Shown: one piece after another, positions 55,112 through 62,311 of the stretch
Layout of the letters: every line of letters starts with the position of its first letter
How positions within the stretch are numbered: the stretch's first letter is position 1
DNA from: Bacteroidota bacterium
GTDB taxonomy: Bacteria; Bacteroidota; Bacteroidia; B-17B0; Aurantibacillaceae
Length of the DNA stretch: 64,000 bases
NCBI GenBank assembly: GCA_013697245.1
Contig: JACCXH010000071.1
Coordinates: forward strand, 62,001-126,000
Reading direction: 5' to 3'
Program-made: the position numbers and the translations under genes
The notes under the pieces: model-generated
Database searches by the model: none
The model's input: only the letters and a program-made list of their open reading frames with translations
Told to the model about the DNA's origin: nothing

Positions 55112-55204
55112 ATGAAACAGATACTAATAGACGCGGTTACTTACCTGAGTGTTGCTTTTCTTCTTTCATTAGCGTATGGTTTTATATTGTTGATCATGGA
55201 TTAG
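55112..55204 (+). CDS. possible 30-residue membrane microprotein
   Basis: The ATG at 55112 opens a 30-residue frame: MKQILIDAVTYL followed by a hydrophobic stretch SVAFLLSLAYGFILLIM and a final Asp. This is one clean TM helix with charged ends, consistent with a real microprotein. It begins 33 bases after the terminator, with an AT-rich upstream but no exact promoter box. No family is recognised. Confidence 0.35.
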   Translation: MKQILIDAVTYLSVAFLLSLAYGFILLIMD

Positions 55205-55728
55205 AAAGTGTTTAAAATGTTTTTTGAAAAAAGATCCATTACAAAGATCAATAACCAAATTATCATAAAGTTCAAACATTAAATACAAAGTTCGATGGTA
55301 TTTTGCGCAACATTTTTTGTTGATTTGGAAGATTTTTGACACGCATTAAAATAAAAAAAGCCAACTTGCATTGACTTTTTTATTTGTTGTCATCCCGCTG
55401 AGATTTTTACCTATTTTACGTTTGAAATTGCAAAGTATGTTGAATTAATAATTAACCAACTATTAGCTAGTATAGTTTAAATTTCTGGTTGAAACCTTTT
55501 AATGCGCTCGTTCATCCCTGATTAAATTTAAGAAGGTAATATAGAATTTGTATCGCTATTCCTATAAAAAGGGCTTAAAGCAAAAAGATTGGTTAAGTTA
55601 TCCTTTGTTTAAGGAGGATCCGAGTTCAATATGAATTTTTAATTGCTTCTGACTAACCTGTGCTTACTTTAATTAACCGAAGAAAAAAGCATTATAAATC
55701 GTTTCCGGAACCCTCGTTAATTTTTTAT
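55205..55728. other. intergenic region without recognisable genes
   Basis: I see no coding frame with conserved character here. An imperfect hairpin with AAAAAAAGCC/TTGACTTTTTT-type arms near 55350-55383 could be a weak terminator. The rest is AT-rich and includes the 3' flank of the convergent methyltransferase gene. Confidence 0.4.
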
Positions 55729-56340
55729 TTAGTGTCGCTTAAAACTGCAAAACAAAAAATTCTGAATAGTATTAAATGGCGTAGCGTGGTCTTCAGATAT
55801 ACATTTAATCCTATCAAACTTAACTTCAAATCTTGCGCTCATCGAAGCTTCGTTGTATTGTTTTATTTCTAAACCACTACATTTTTTTGGGCCGTTTTCG
55901 GAAAATGTACCAAGAATTAAATACCCATCTTTATTAATAGCGTTTTCAGCTATTGAAACATATTTATACACTTTATCTTCGGAAGTAAGAAAATGAAATG
56001 CAGCTCTATCGTGCCAAAAATCAAATTTTACTTTTGGTTCAAATTCTGTTATATCAGATACGATCCAATTTACTTGTGATGCTTTATCGCCCAAGCGTTT
56101 TTTTGCACGCTCAATAGCATTGGCTGAAATATCCAACACATAAATGTTCTTATAACCTTTTTCTATCAGAGTATCAACAAAATGACTATCTCCGCCACCA
56201 ACATCGATAATGTTTGCATTCAACGGTAAATCGAATAGCTCTAAAAAAGAGACCGAAGTTTTAGGATAGGATTGAAACCAACTTACTTCGTTTTCCCCCT
56301 TTGTGGCAAACACTTTTTCCCAATGATCTTTGTTTTCCAT
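55729..56340 (-). CDS. class I SAM-dependent methyltransferase
   Basis: A 203-residue protein beginning MENKDHWEKVFATKGENEVSW, a start shared by small Methyltransf_25-type enzymes. Motif I is IIDVGGGDSHFVDTL, VLDISANAIERAKKRLG is the acidic motif II, and FDFWHDRAAFHFLT is the motif IV region. The substrate is unknown; relatives are often annotated as thiol or small-molecule methyltransferases. It is isolated and lies just upstream of, and divergent from, the copper cluster. Confidence 0.82.
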   Translation of the reverse strand: MENKDHWEKVFATKGENEVSWFQSYPKTSVSFLELFDLPLNANIIDVGGGDSHFVDTLIEKGYKNIYVLDISANAIERAKKRLGDKASQVNWIVSDITEFEPKVKFDFWHDRAAFHFLTSEDKVYKYVSIAENAINKDGYLILGTFSENGPKKCSGLEIKQYNEASMSARFEVKFDRIKCISEDHATPFNTIQNFLFCSFKRH

Positions 56341-56531
56341 ATTAGTTTATTATTAGTTTATACGAAAGGTATGAAATTTAGATTTAAAAGCTCTTACAAT
56401 ACTCTGAAAACTAATGATTTAAGCAATCCTAAAATAGATTTAGGAAACATGTGACCTATCCCTTTAATCATCAATTATATAGCTCACAGAATAGACTACA
56501 ATTCTTAAAAATTTAATACAGACTTTATTTG

Positions 56532-56539
56532 TACCTTTG
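56532..56539 (+). promoter_or_regulatory. candidate -7 promoter element TACCTTTG for the copper cluster
   Basis: TACCTTTG is an exact TAnnTTTG match, with only eight bases between it and the ATG at 56548, so the mRNA leader would be just a few bases. No clear -33 TTG is seen at the normal distance. Confidence 0.45.
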
Positions 56540-56547
56540 TTTTAGCA

Positions 56548-56931
56548 ATGAAAAAGTCAAGTATTATATTCTTGTGTGTTTTTTACCTGTTTGTTTCTTC
56601 AGGTCTTGCTATGAATGTTCATTTTTGTGGTGGAAAATTAAAAAACATTTCATTTTTTCAGGATGATGAAAAAGGATGTTGCGGTTCTAAAAAGAAAAGT
56701 ATGGGTTGCTGCAAAAGCCATTCTTTGATTTACAAAATAAAAGATAAGCACAATTCTGTTAACTTACTCAAAGCACCCCAAGTTAATTCTAAATTAGTTT
56801 TTTTAATTCCGTTTCAACTTACTTTTAATATTGGAAAAGAAGATAAAGGATTTACATCTTCTTATCTTTTTGATCATCCCGTCTGGTACGACAATCCGAT
56901 ATACCTTAGATGTAGGGTATTAATCATCTGA
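56548..56931 (+). CDS. HYC_CC_PP-like Cys-rich exported protein
   Basis: A 127-residue protein with a signal peptide (SIIFLCVFYLFVSSGLA). It then shows NVHFCGGKL, KGCCGSKKKSMGCCK and a C-terminal PVWYDNPIY, matching the HYC...CC...PP layout of a small Bacteroidota family. The two Cys-Cys pairs and the His-x-Cys would suit soft-metal binding. It stands first in a run of copper-type genes on the same strand, which supports a role in periplasmic copper handling (inference). Confidence 0.65.
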   Translation: MKKSSIIFLCVFYLFVSSGLAMNVHFCGGKLKNISFFQDDEKGCCGSKKKSMGCCKSHSLIYKIKDKHNSVNLLKAPQVNSKLVFLIPFQLTFNIGKEDKGFTSSYLFDHPVWYDNPIYLRCRVLII

Positions 56932-56951
56932 TTTTATTTTTTCCCATTATC

Positions 56952-56977
56952 TCCCGGCTATACAATTAGTATCGGGA
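56952..56977. promoter_or_regulatory. imperfect hairpin upstream of the T9SS/copper operon
   Basis: TCCCG (56952-56956) pairs with CGGGA (56973-56977), and an inner ATAC pairs with GTAT around the loop AATTA, leaving a GCT bulge. It lies 20 bases after the HYC-like gene. It could be a weak terminator, an operator dyad or an mRNA element. Confidence 0.35.
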
Positions 56978-57043
56978 CTTAATTATTTGTACCCAATCGT
57001 GTACTAAATTTCACTTATTAATTATTTTAAAAAACAACTAAAA

Positions 57044-57934
57044 ATGAAAAAATTATTATTATCAATAGGCGCTGCAACTCTAATTTCAGTTTCAGCATTT
57101 GCACAAATACCAAATTCAGGATTTGAAAACTGGACAACTGTTGGATCATATACTAACCCTACAAGTTGGGGAACGATGAATAATGCTACCGCAACATATA
57201 GTATTTATACTTCTGCTGCTGGTACTCCAGGAAGCCCAGGATCGTATTATTTAAAACTAACCTCTAAAACAACTGGTACAACAGTAACAAATGGTATTGC
57301 AGTAAGTGGAGTAATAGATTCAGTTAACATGAAAGCAAAATCAGGATTTCCTTATAATATGCAACCCGTTAGTTTAACAGGAAAGTGGCAACACATGATT
57401 TATGGATCAAGTCAAGGATCGGTTAAAGCAATTCTTACAAAGTGGAATGTTGGATTAAGCAAGAGAGATACTATTGCCACTGCCGCTCAAACCCTTGCAG
57501 GAATGGCAATGTCTTGGGCTAATTTCACAATTAATTTTACTTATTTAAGTGGAGCGATGCCTGACTCATGTATTATAGAATTAAAAGCAAGTGGCAGTAA
57601 TCCTACTAATAATGATTACTTATGGGTTGACAATTTAGCTTTTGTAGGATCAGTTACAGGAATTCAAAAACAAGAATCATTTTTAAACGGTCTGGGTGTT
57701 TATCCAAATCCTTCAACCGAAAGTTTAAACATGAACCTTAACTTAAAATCCCAACAACAAATCACTATTGAATTAGTTGATATGAATGGGAAGTTAGTTC
57801 GCTCTAAAAACGTTGGTATTGTTCAGGGAGAATCAACTCAAACAATAAATGTAGCAGGTCTTGCAAAGGGATGTTATTCAATAAAAGTAATTGGCGAGCA
57901 AGCAATTGAAATAAGAAAAATAGTAATCGAATAA
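57044..57934 (+). CDS. T9SS-sorted secreted protein
   Basis: A 296-residue protein with a signal peptide (LLLSIGAATLISVSAFAQ). The N-terminal beta-sandwich (about 20-205) begins IPNSGFENWTTVG and contains YYLKLTSKTTG and YLWVDNLAFVG, resembling PCMD/carbohydrate-binding-like domains. A T9SS type A sorting domain follows (GVYPNPSTESLN to IRKIVIE). It is 40 bases upstream of the multicopper oxidase gene, so both secreted proteins are probably made together. There is no catalytic motif. Confidence 0.8.
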   Translation: MKKLLLSIGAATLISVSAFAQIPNSGFENWTTVGSYTNPTSWGTMNNATATYSIYTSAAGTPGSPGSYYLKLTSKTTGTTVTNGIAVSGVIDSVNMKAKSGFPYNMQPVSLTGKWQHMIYGSSQGSVKAILTKWNVGLSKRDTIATAAQTLAGMAMSWANFTINFTYLSGAMPDSCIIELKASGSNPTNNDYLWVDNLAFVGSVTGIQKQESFLNGLGVYPNPSTESLNMNLNLKSQQQITIELVDMNGKLVRSKNVGIVQGESTQTINVAGLAKGCYSIKVIGEQAIEIRKIVIE

Positions 57935-57974
57935 TTAAAATTTTCTGTTTTTAGTTGACATATAAAATATAAAC

Positions 57975-59687
57975 ATGAAAAAAAATATCATAATGAGTTT
58001 TGTTGCATTAACCTATTTGGTTAATGCACAAACTCAATTGTTTATTCCCGATACACTTGTTGGCCCAAATTATTCTTTGAATATGCATAAGGACAGTGTT
58101 CAGTTTTTTCCAACAGGAAAAAAATCAAACACCTATGCATATAACTTATATAAATACTTAGGGCCAACACTTATTTTTAATAAGGGAAGTAACGTGAGCA
58201 TTACAATGAATAACCAAATTGGCGATACAACAACTGTTCATTGGCACGGCATCCACCTTCCTTCAAAGTGGGACGGTGGACCACACACGCCAATACTACC
58301 GAACGCAGTTTGGAATCCTCAGTTTACCGTAATGGATAATGCCGCAACTTATTGGTATCATCCTCACATGCACCAAAAAACTGCTTTACAGGCTATTAAG
58401 GGTGCAGCAGGTTTAATTATTGTTCGCGATGCAATTGAGTCAGCTTTAATGTTACCAAGAAAATATGGCGTGGATGATTTCCCTTTAATTATCCAATGCC
58501 AACAATACAATTCTATAAATCAAGCAATGCCACTTGGTATGCAGGATAGTACAATTTTGGTGAATGGTGCAAGAGCAAATTATGGTTATACCGTAAATGC
58601 AAATATGCCGGCACAGGTTGTAAGGATGAGAATTTTAAATGCTTCCGGCGAGCGTTCGTTTAATTTTGGATTCAGCGGCAATAAACAATTTTATCAAATC
58701 GCCTCTGATGGTGGGTTATTGAACACACCAAATCTTACAACAAGAATTCGTTTAGCACCGGGCGAAAGAGCTGAAATACTTTTAAACCTAACAGGTATGA
58801 ACGGGCAAACGCTTTATCTAATGAGCCACGCCTCAGAACTTCCAATGGGCATTCAAGGCGGGCCAACGATGCCTATGCCTTCTTGGGCAACTCCAATGGA
58901 CAGTCCGTTAAATGGCACTGATTTTAATATTCTCAAAATTACCGTCATTCCTCAAACTACTAATCCTATAACAACTATTCCTTCCACACTTACAAACAAT
59001 GTTCCTTATACTATTGGACAAGCAAACGTAACAAGAACAATTCGTTTCACTGCAGATAGCGCAATGGTAATGGATGGGCCATTTTATTTTAATGATAGTA
59101 CTTTTGATATGATGCGCGTAGATTATCAAATTCCGATTAATAACATTGAAGTTTGGAAGTTGGTAAATGAAACAATGGTCGCTCATCCATTTCATATTCA
59201 CGATGTGCAGTTTTATGTGATCGATAGAAATGGAAATCCTCCTGGGCCTGAAGAAAAAGGAAGAAAAGATGTGGTGTTAGTTCCTCCCGGTGACTCATTG
59301 ATGTTCATTACAAAGTTTGAAGATTTTACAGATTCTGTAATTCCATACATGTATCATTGCCATATTTTAATGCACGAAGATGATGGTATGATGGGGCAAT
59401 TCATGGTGAGATCAAATCTTACGGGTATAAAAGAAACCAAACTAGATAACGGAATAGTGAGTATTTATCCGAACCCTGCACAAAATTCAATCATAGTGGA
59501 TTTGAAAGAAAGCGGTAATTCAACTTTTGATATAACCGTACACGATTTGTTAGGAGAAATAATTTATTCCGAAAAAAGAGTAAACAATAAACTAATTATT
59601 AACTCTTCGCAATGGCAAAGCGGTTTATATATTATCTCATTGCAACAAGATAACAAAAGCATTAATAATAAAATTATTATAGAATGA
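57975..59687 (+). CDS. T9SS-sorted multicopper oxidase
   Basis: A 570-residue secreted oxidase. All four copper-ligand motifs are visible: VHWHGIHLP (about 92), YWYHPHMHQ (about 132), HPFHIHDVQF (about 400) and MYHCHILMHEDDGMM (about 460), the last giving type 1 Cys, His and an axial Met. It probably oxidises Cu(I) or another small substrate. After the last domain a type A sorting domain (SIYPNPAQNS to NNKIIIE) directs it through T9SS to the cell surface, which is unusual for CueO/CopA-like oxidases. It overlaps the HMA lipoprotein gene by 4 bases. Confidence 0.93.
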   Translation: MKKNIIMSFVALTYLVNAQTQLFIPDTLVGPNYSLNMHKDSVQFFPTGKKSNTYAYNLYKYLGPTLIFNKGSNVSITMNNQIGDTTTVHWHGIHLPSKWDGGPHTPILPNAVWNPQFTVMDNAATYWYHPHMHQKTALQAIKGAAGLIIVRDAIESALMLPRKYGVDDFPLIIQCQQYNSINQAMPLGMQDSTILVNGARANYGYTVNANMPAQVVRMRILNASGERSFNFGFSGNKQFYQIASDGGLLNTPNLTTRIRLAPGERAEILLNLTGMNGQTLYLMSHASELPMGIQGGPTMPMPSWATPMDSPLNGTDFNILKITVIPQTTNPITTIPSTLTNNVPYTIGQANVTRTIRFTADSAMVMDGPFYFNDSTFDMMRVDYQIPINNIEVWKLVNETMVAHPFHIHDVQFYVIDRNGNPPGPEEKGRKDVVLVPPGDSLMFITKFEDFTDSVIPYMYHCHILMHEDDGMMGQFMVRSNLTGIKETKLDNGIVSIYPNPAQNSIIVDLKESGNSTFDITVHDLLGEIIYSEKRVNNKLIINSSQWQSGLYIISLQQDNKSINNKIIIE

Positions 59688-60031
59688 AAATAGAAAAAGT
59701 AATGGGAGTTCCTCTATTGTTTGCAATAGTAGTACTTCTAAACGGATGTGGAAATTCTAACTCGAATTCCAAAGTAGAATTTAAGGTCTGGGGAAACTGT
59801 GGAATGTGCGAAGAAACGATTGAAGGTTCTTTAAAAGTTGACGGAATTTCTGACGCTGAATGGGATAAAGACACGAAGTTAATGAAGGTATCCTTTGATA
59901 GTACGAAAATAAGTCTTGATCAAATTCAAAAAAAGATCGCCGATGTAGGATATGACAATGATAAATACAAAGCGGATGATTCTGCTTATAACAAGTTGCA
60001 TGAATGTTGCCAATACGAAAGAAAACAATAA
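59684..60031 (+). CDS. lipoprotein with one HMA (CxxC) domain
   Basis: A 115-residue protein. A lipobox-like VVLLNGC (Cys about 23) is followed by an Asn/Ser linker and a ferredoxin-like heavy-metal-associated domain. Its metal loop is GNCGMCEET, in place of the usual GMTCxxC. The tail DDSAYNKLHECCQYERK adds a Cys-Cys pair. The same loop and tail recur in the protein at 61431. It is probably a copper carrier at a membrane surface, coupled to the oxidase gene by an ATGA overlap. Confidence 0.8.
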   Translation: MKIEKVMGVPLLFAIVVLLNGCGNSNSNSKVEFKVWGNCGMCEETIEGSLKVDGISDAEWDKDTKLMKVSFDSTKISLDQIQKKIADVGYDNDKYKADDSAYNKLHECCQYERKQ

Positions 60032-60047
60032 GTATTTTATTTAAAAC

Positions 60048-60611
60048 ATGAAATTCGCAATAAAAAATATGGTTTGTTCTCGGTGTATCATGACCGTAAA
60101 ATCAATCTTCGAGAAGCACAAGCTAAAACCGATTAATATTGCGTTAGGGGAAGTAACTTTAAAAGAAGGCCATATTCCTAGTAACAAAATGGTTTTCTTG
60201 AATAAAGATCTTAGAAATATTGGTTTTGAATTAATTGATGATAAGAAAGGGAAAATTATCGAGAAAATTAAAAATTTAATTATCGAACGGGTACATCATT
60301 CAGAAGATATACTCAAAACAAACCTTTCTTATTTTCTTGCGGATAAACTGAAGCTTGAATATAATTACCTTAGTAACCTATTTTCGGAAGTAGAAGGAAC
60401 TACTATTGAAAAGTATTTCATCATGCAGAAAACAGAAAGAGTAAAAGAATTACTAGTTTATAATGAACTTTCTCTTTCTGAAATAGCAGATAAGTTAAAT
60501 TATAGCAGTGTGGCTTATCTCTCAAGCCAATTCAAAAAGGTTACAGGACTAACACCTTCCTATTTTAAATCTTTGAAGGAGAATAAGCGTCGCAATATAG
60601 AGGAACTGTAA
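60048..60611 (+). CDS. AraC-family regulator with N-terminal HMA-like CxxC domain
   Basis: A 187-residue protein. The first 65 residues resemble a heavy-metal-associated domain (FAIKNMVCSRCIMTVKSIF) with CSRC as the probable copper site. Residues about 85-185 are an AraC/XylS double helix-turn-helix, with LSLSEIADKLNYSSVAYLS and FKKVTGLTPSYFK as its second half and terminal signature. I infer that it senses Cu(I) directly and controls this operon, in which it sits 16 bases after the HMA lipoprotein gene. Confidence 0.85.
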   Translation: MKFAIKNMVCSRCIMTVKSIFEKHKLKPINIALGEVTLKEGHIPSNKMVFLNKDLRNIGFELIDDKKGKIIEKIKNLIIERVHHSEDILKTNLSYFLADKLKLEYNYLSNLFSEVEGTTIEKYFIMQKTERVKELLVYNELSLSEIADKLNYSSVAYLSSQFKKVTGLTPSYFKSLKENKRRNIEEL

Positions 60612-60663
60612 ATATCATAAATCATTATAAAAATACCATAAGCTTTCAACGGAATTCATGCTG

Positions 60664-60671
60664 TAATTTTG
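60664..60671 (+). promoter_or_regulatory. candidate internal -7 promoter element TAATTTTG
   Basis: TAATTTTG is an exact TAnnTTTG match in the 72-base gap after the regulator gene, 12 bases upstream of the ATG at 60684. TTTC at 60644-60647 may be a weak -33. It would allow the downstream genes to be expressed apart from the regulator. Confidence 0.45.
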
Positions 60672-60683
60672 TATAATAAAAAT

Positions 60684-61412
60684 ATGATTATGACACATAC
60701 ATACAAAATTACAGGAATGACTTGCAGTAGCTGTGAAGCTAAAGTTAAAAGCAGTTTACTTTCATTACCCGATGTAAATTCAGTGGAAGTTTCAAAAGAT
60801 AATAACTCGGCGACAATTACAATGGAGAAACACATTGGATTAAATTCTTTACAGGAAGCATTAGGAGGCGCAAATAGTAAATACAAAATTTCTGCGCCAA
60901 ACCATAACGAGATCGCTGAACAGACTAAAGGTTGGTTAGAGACCTACAAGCCAATTCTACTTATTTTCAGCTTCATTACCATTATTTCTTTTTTAATTCA
61001 ATTAGAGAATGAAGGTTTTAATTGGATGCAATGGATGCGGCACTTTATGGCGGGTTTCTTTTTGGTGTTTTCTTTTTTCAAATTACTAAATTTAAAGGGA
61101 TTTGCCGAGAGTTATGCTATGTACGATATAGTGGCAAAAAAAATTAAAGGCTGGGGATTCATCTATGCATTTGTTGAATTGGGCCTGGGATTAGCATATC
61201 TTACCAACTATGAACCTTTAATTATTAATTACGTTACTATTTTAGTAATGGGTGTAAGCATTATTGGCGTATTAAAGAGCGTCTTAAGCAAGCAAAAAAT
61301 AAAATGTGCCTGTTTAGGTGACGTATTTAATTTACCAATGAGTACAATAACAATAATAGAAGATGCTTTAATGATAGCAATGAGCGCATTAATGATTATA
61401 AAAATGATATAA
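60684..61412 (+). CDS. HMA domain fused to MauE/DoxX-like membrane domain
   Basis: A 242-residue protein. The N-terminal HMA domain has a canonical GMTCSSCEAKV loop (about 13-23). After a linker come four or five TM segments of a MauE/DoxX-like redox-associated domain with MRHFMAGFFLVFSFFKLLNL, FAESYAMYDIVAKK and KIKCACLGDVFNLPMS (CxC motif). Such proteins are found near metal and thiol-redox genes in Bacteroidota. It may pass copper or electrons across the inner membrane (inference). I chose the ATG at 60684; 60690 is an alternative. Confidence 0.82.
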   Translation: MIMTHTYKITGMTCSSCEAKVKSSLLSLPDVNSVEVSKDNNSATITMEKHIGLNSLQEALGGANSKYKISAPNHNEIAEQTKGWLETYKPILLIFSFITIISFLIQLENEGFNWMQWMRHFMAGFFLVFSFFKLLNLKGFAESYAMYDIVAKKIKGWGFIYAFVELGLGLAYLTNYEPLIINYVTILVMGVSIIGVLKSVLSKQKIKCACLGDVFNLPMSTITIIEDALMIAMSALMIIKMI

Positions 61413-61430
61413 TAACCAATAAACAGAACA

Positions 61431-62276
61431 ATGAAATTAATAACAAAGATAATTATAGCAACTCTTGCGGTTTTTACGTCCACAAATGGTGTAGCGCAAA
61501 TTAAAAATGCAAAAACAGAAACTGTAAAAATTTACGGAAACTGCGAAATGTGCAAAAGCACAATTGAAAAGGCAGGTAACGTAAAAAAAGTGGCGAAAGT
61601 GCTTTGGAATAAAGACACCAAGGTTGCGACACTCGCTTTTGATTCAAAAAAAACAACTGAAGATCAAATATTAAAACGTATAGCTTTAGCAGGTTATGAT
61701 AATGATAAATGTTTTGCACCAGACGATGCCTATGCTAAACTGCCTGACTGCTGCAAGTACCAGAGAAACAAAAAATCCATTGTTAAAACTGATACGGCAA
61801 ATAAAGAGACGCATCACCATGCTGTTATTTCAGAAACAAAGGCGGCAACTCCTTTAAAAAGTATTTTCGACAACTACTTTTCTTTGAAAGATGCATTAGT
61901 GAAAACAGATGCCAATGTTGCTTCTAATAAAGCAAAGGATTTATTAACCTCAATAAATTCAGTAAAAATGGAGGCTTTAAAAATGGATGAACACATGGCT
62001 TGGATGAAAGTAATGAAAGATTTAACTACGGAGGCTGAACAAATTTCGTTAACGAAGGATATAAAAAAACAAAGAATGGCTTTTACTTCATTATCAACCC
62101 ATATTTATGAGTTAGCAAAAGCATCAAAACAACCTGAGATCATTTATTACCAGCATTGCCCTATGTATAACGATGGCAAAGGCGCTGATTGGTTAAGCAA
62201 AGAAAGTACAATCAAAAATCCATACTACGGTTCTCAGATGATGACCTGTGGAAGTACAATGGAAACAATTAAATAA
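61431..62276 (+). CDS. exported HMA domain fused to DUF3347
   Basis: A 281-residue protein with a signal peptide (IIATLAVFTSTNGVAQ). Its HMA domain has the variant loop GNCEMCKST (about 36-45) and the tail DDAYAKLPDCCKYQRN. A His-rich linker (ETHHHAV) follows, then DUF3347 (about 140-275), with YYQHCPMYNDGKGADWLS and NPYYGSQMMTCG. DUF3347 normally accompanies CusB-type copper efflux, and its Cys, His and Met residues can bind copper. It is 18 bases after the HMA-MauE gene. Confidence 0.85.
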   Translation: MKLITKIIIATLAVFTSTNGVAQIKNAKTETVKIYGNCEMCKSTIEKAGNVKKVAKVLWNKDTKVATLAFDSKKTTEDQILKRIALAGYDNDKCFAPDDAYAKLPDCCKYQRNKKSIVKTDTANKETHHHAVISETKAATPLKSIFDNYFSLKDALVKTDANVASNKAKDLLTSINSVKMEALKMDEHMAWMKVMKDLTTEAEQISLTKDIKKQRMAFTSLSTHIYELAKASKQPEIIYYQHCPMYNDGKGADWLSKESTIKNPYYGSQMMTCGSTMETIK

Positions 62277-62311
62277 GTTTTCACTAAAGGATTTATCATT
62301 ACAGAATTTAA

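Noticed and set aside
54752-55728. Riboswitch or CRISPR array in the gene-poor stretch
   Set aside because: Only one 12-base repeat pair is present, without regular spacers, and no conserved aptamer core is recognisable.
55660-55872. 70-codon plus-strand ORF near 55.7 kb
   Set aside because: It mostly overlaps the 3' end of the well-supported methyltransferase on the other strand and shows no signal or motif.
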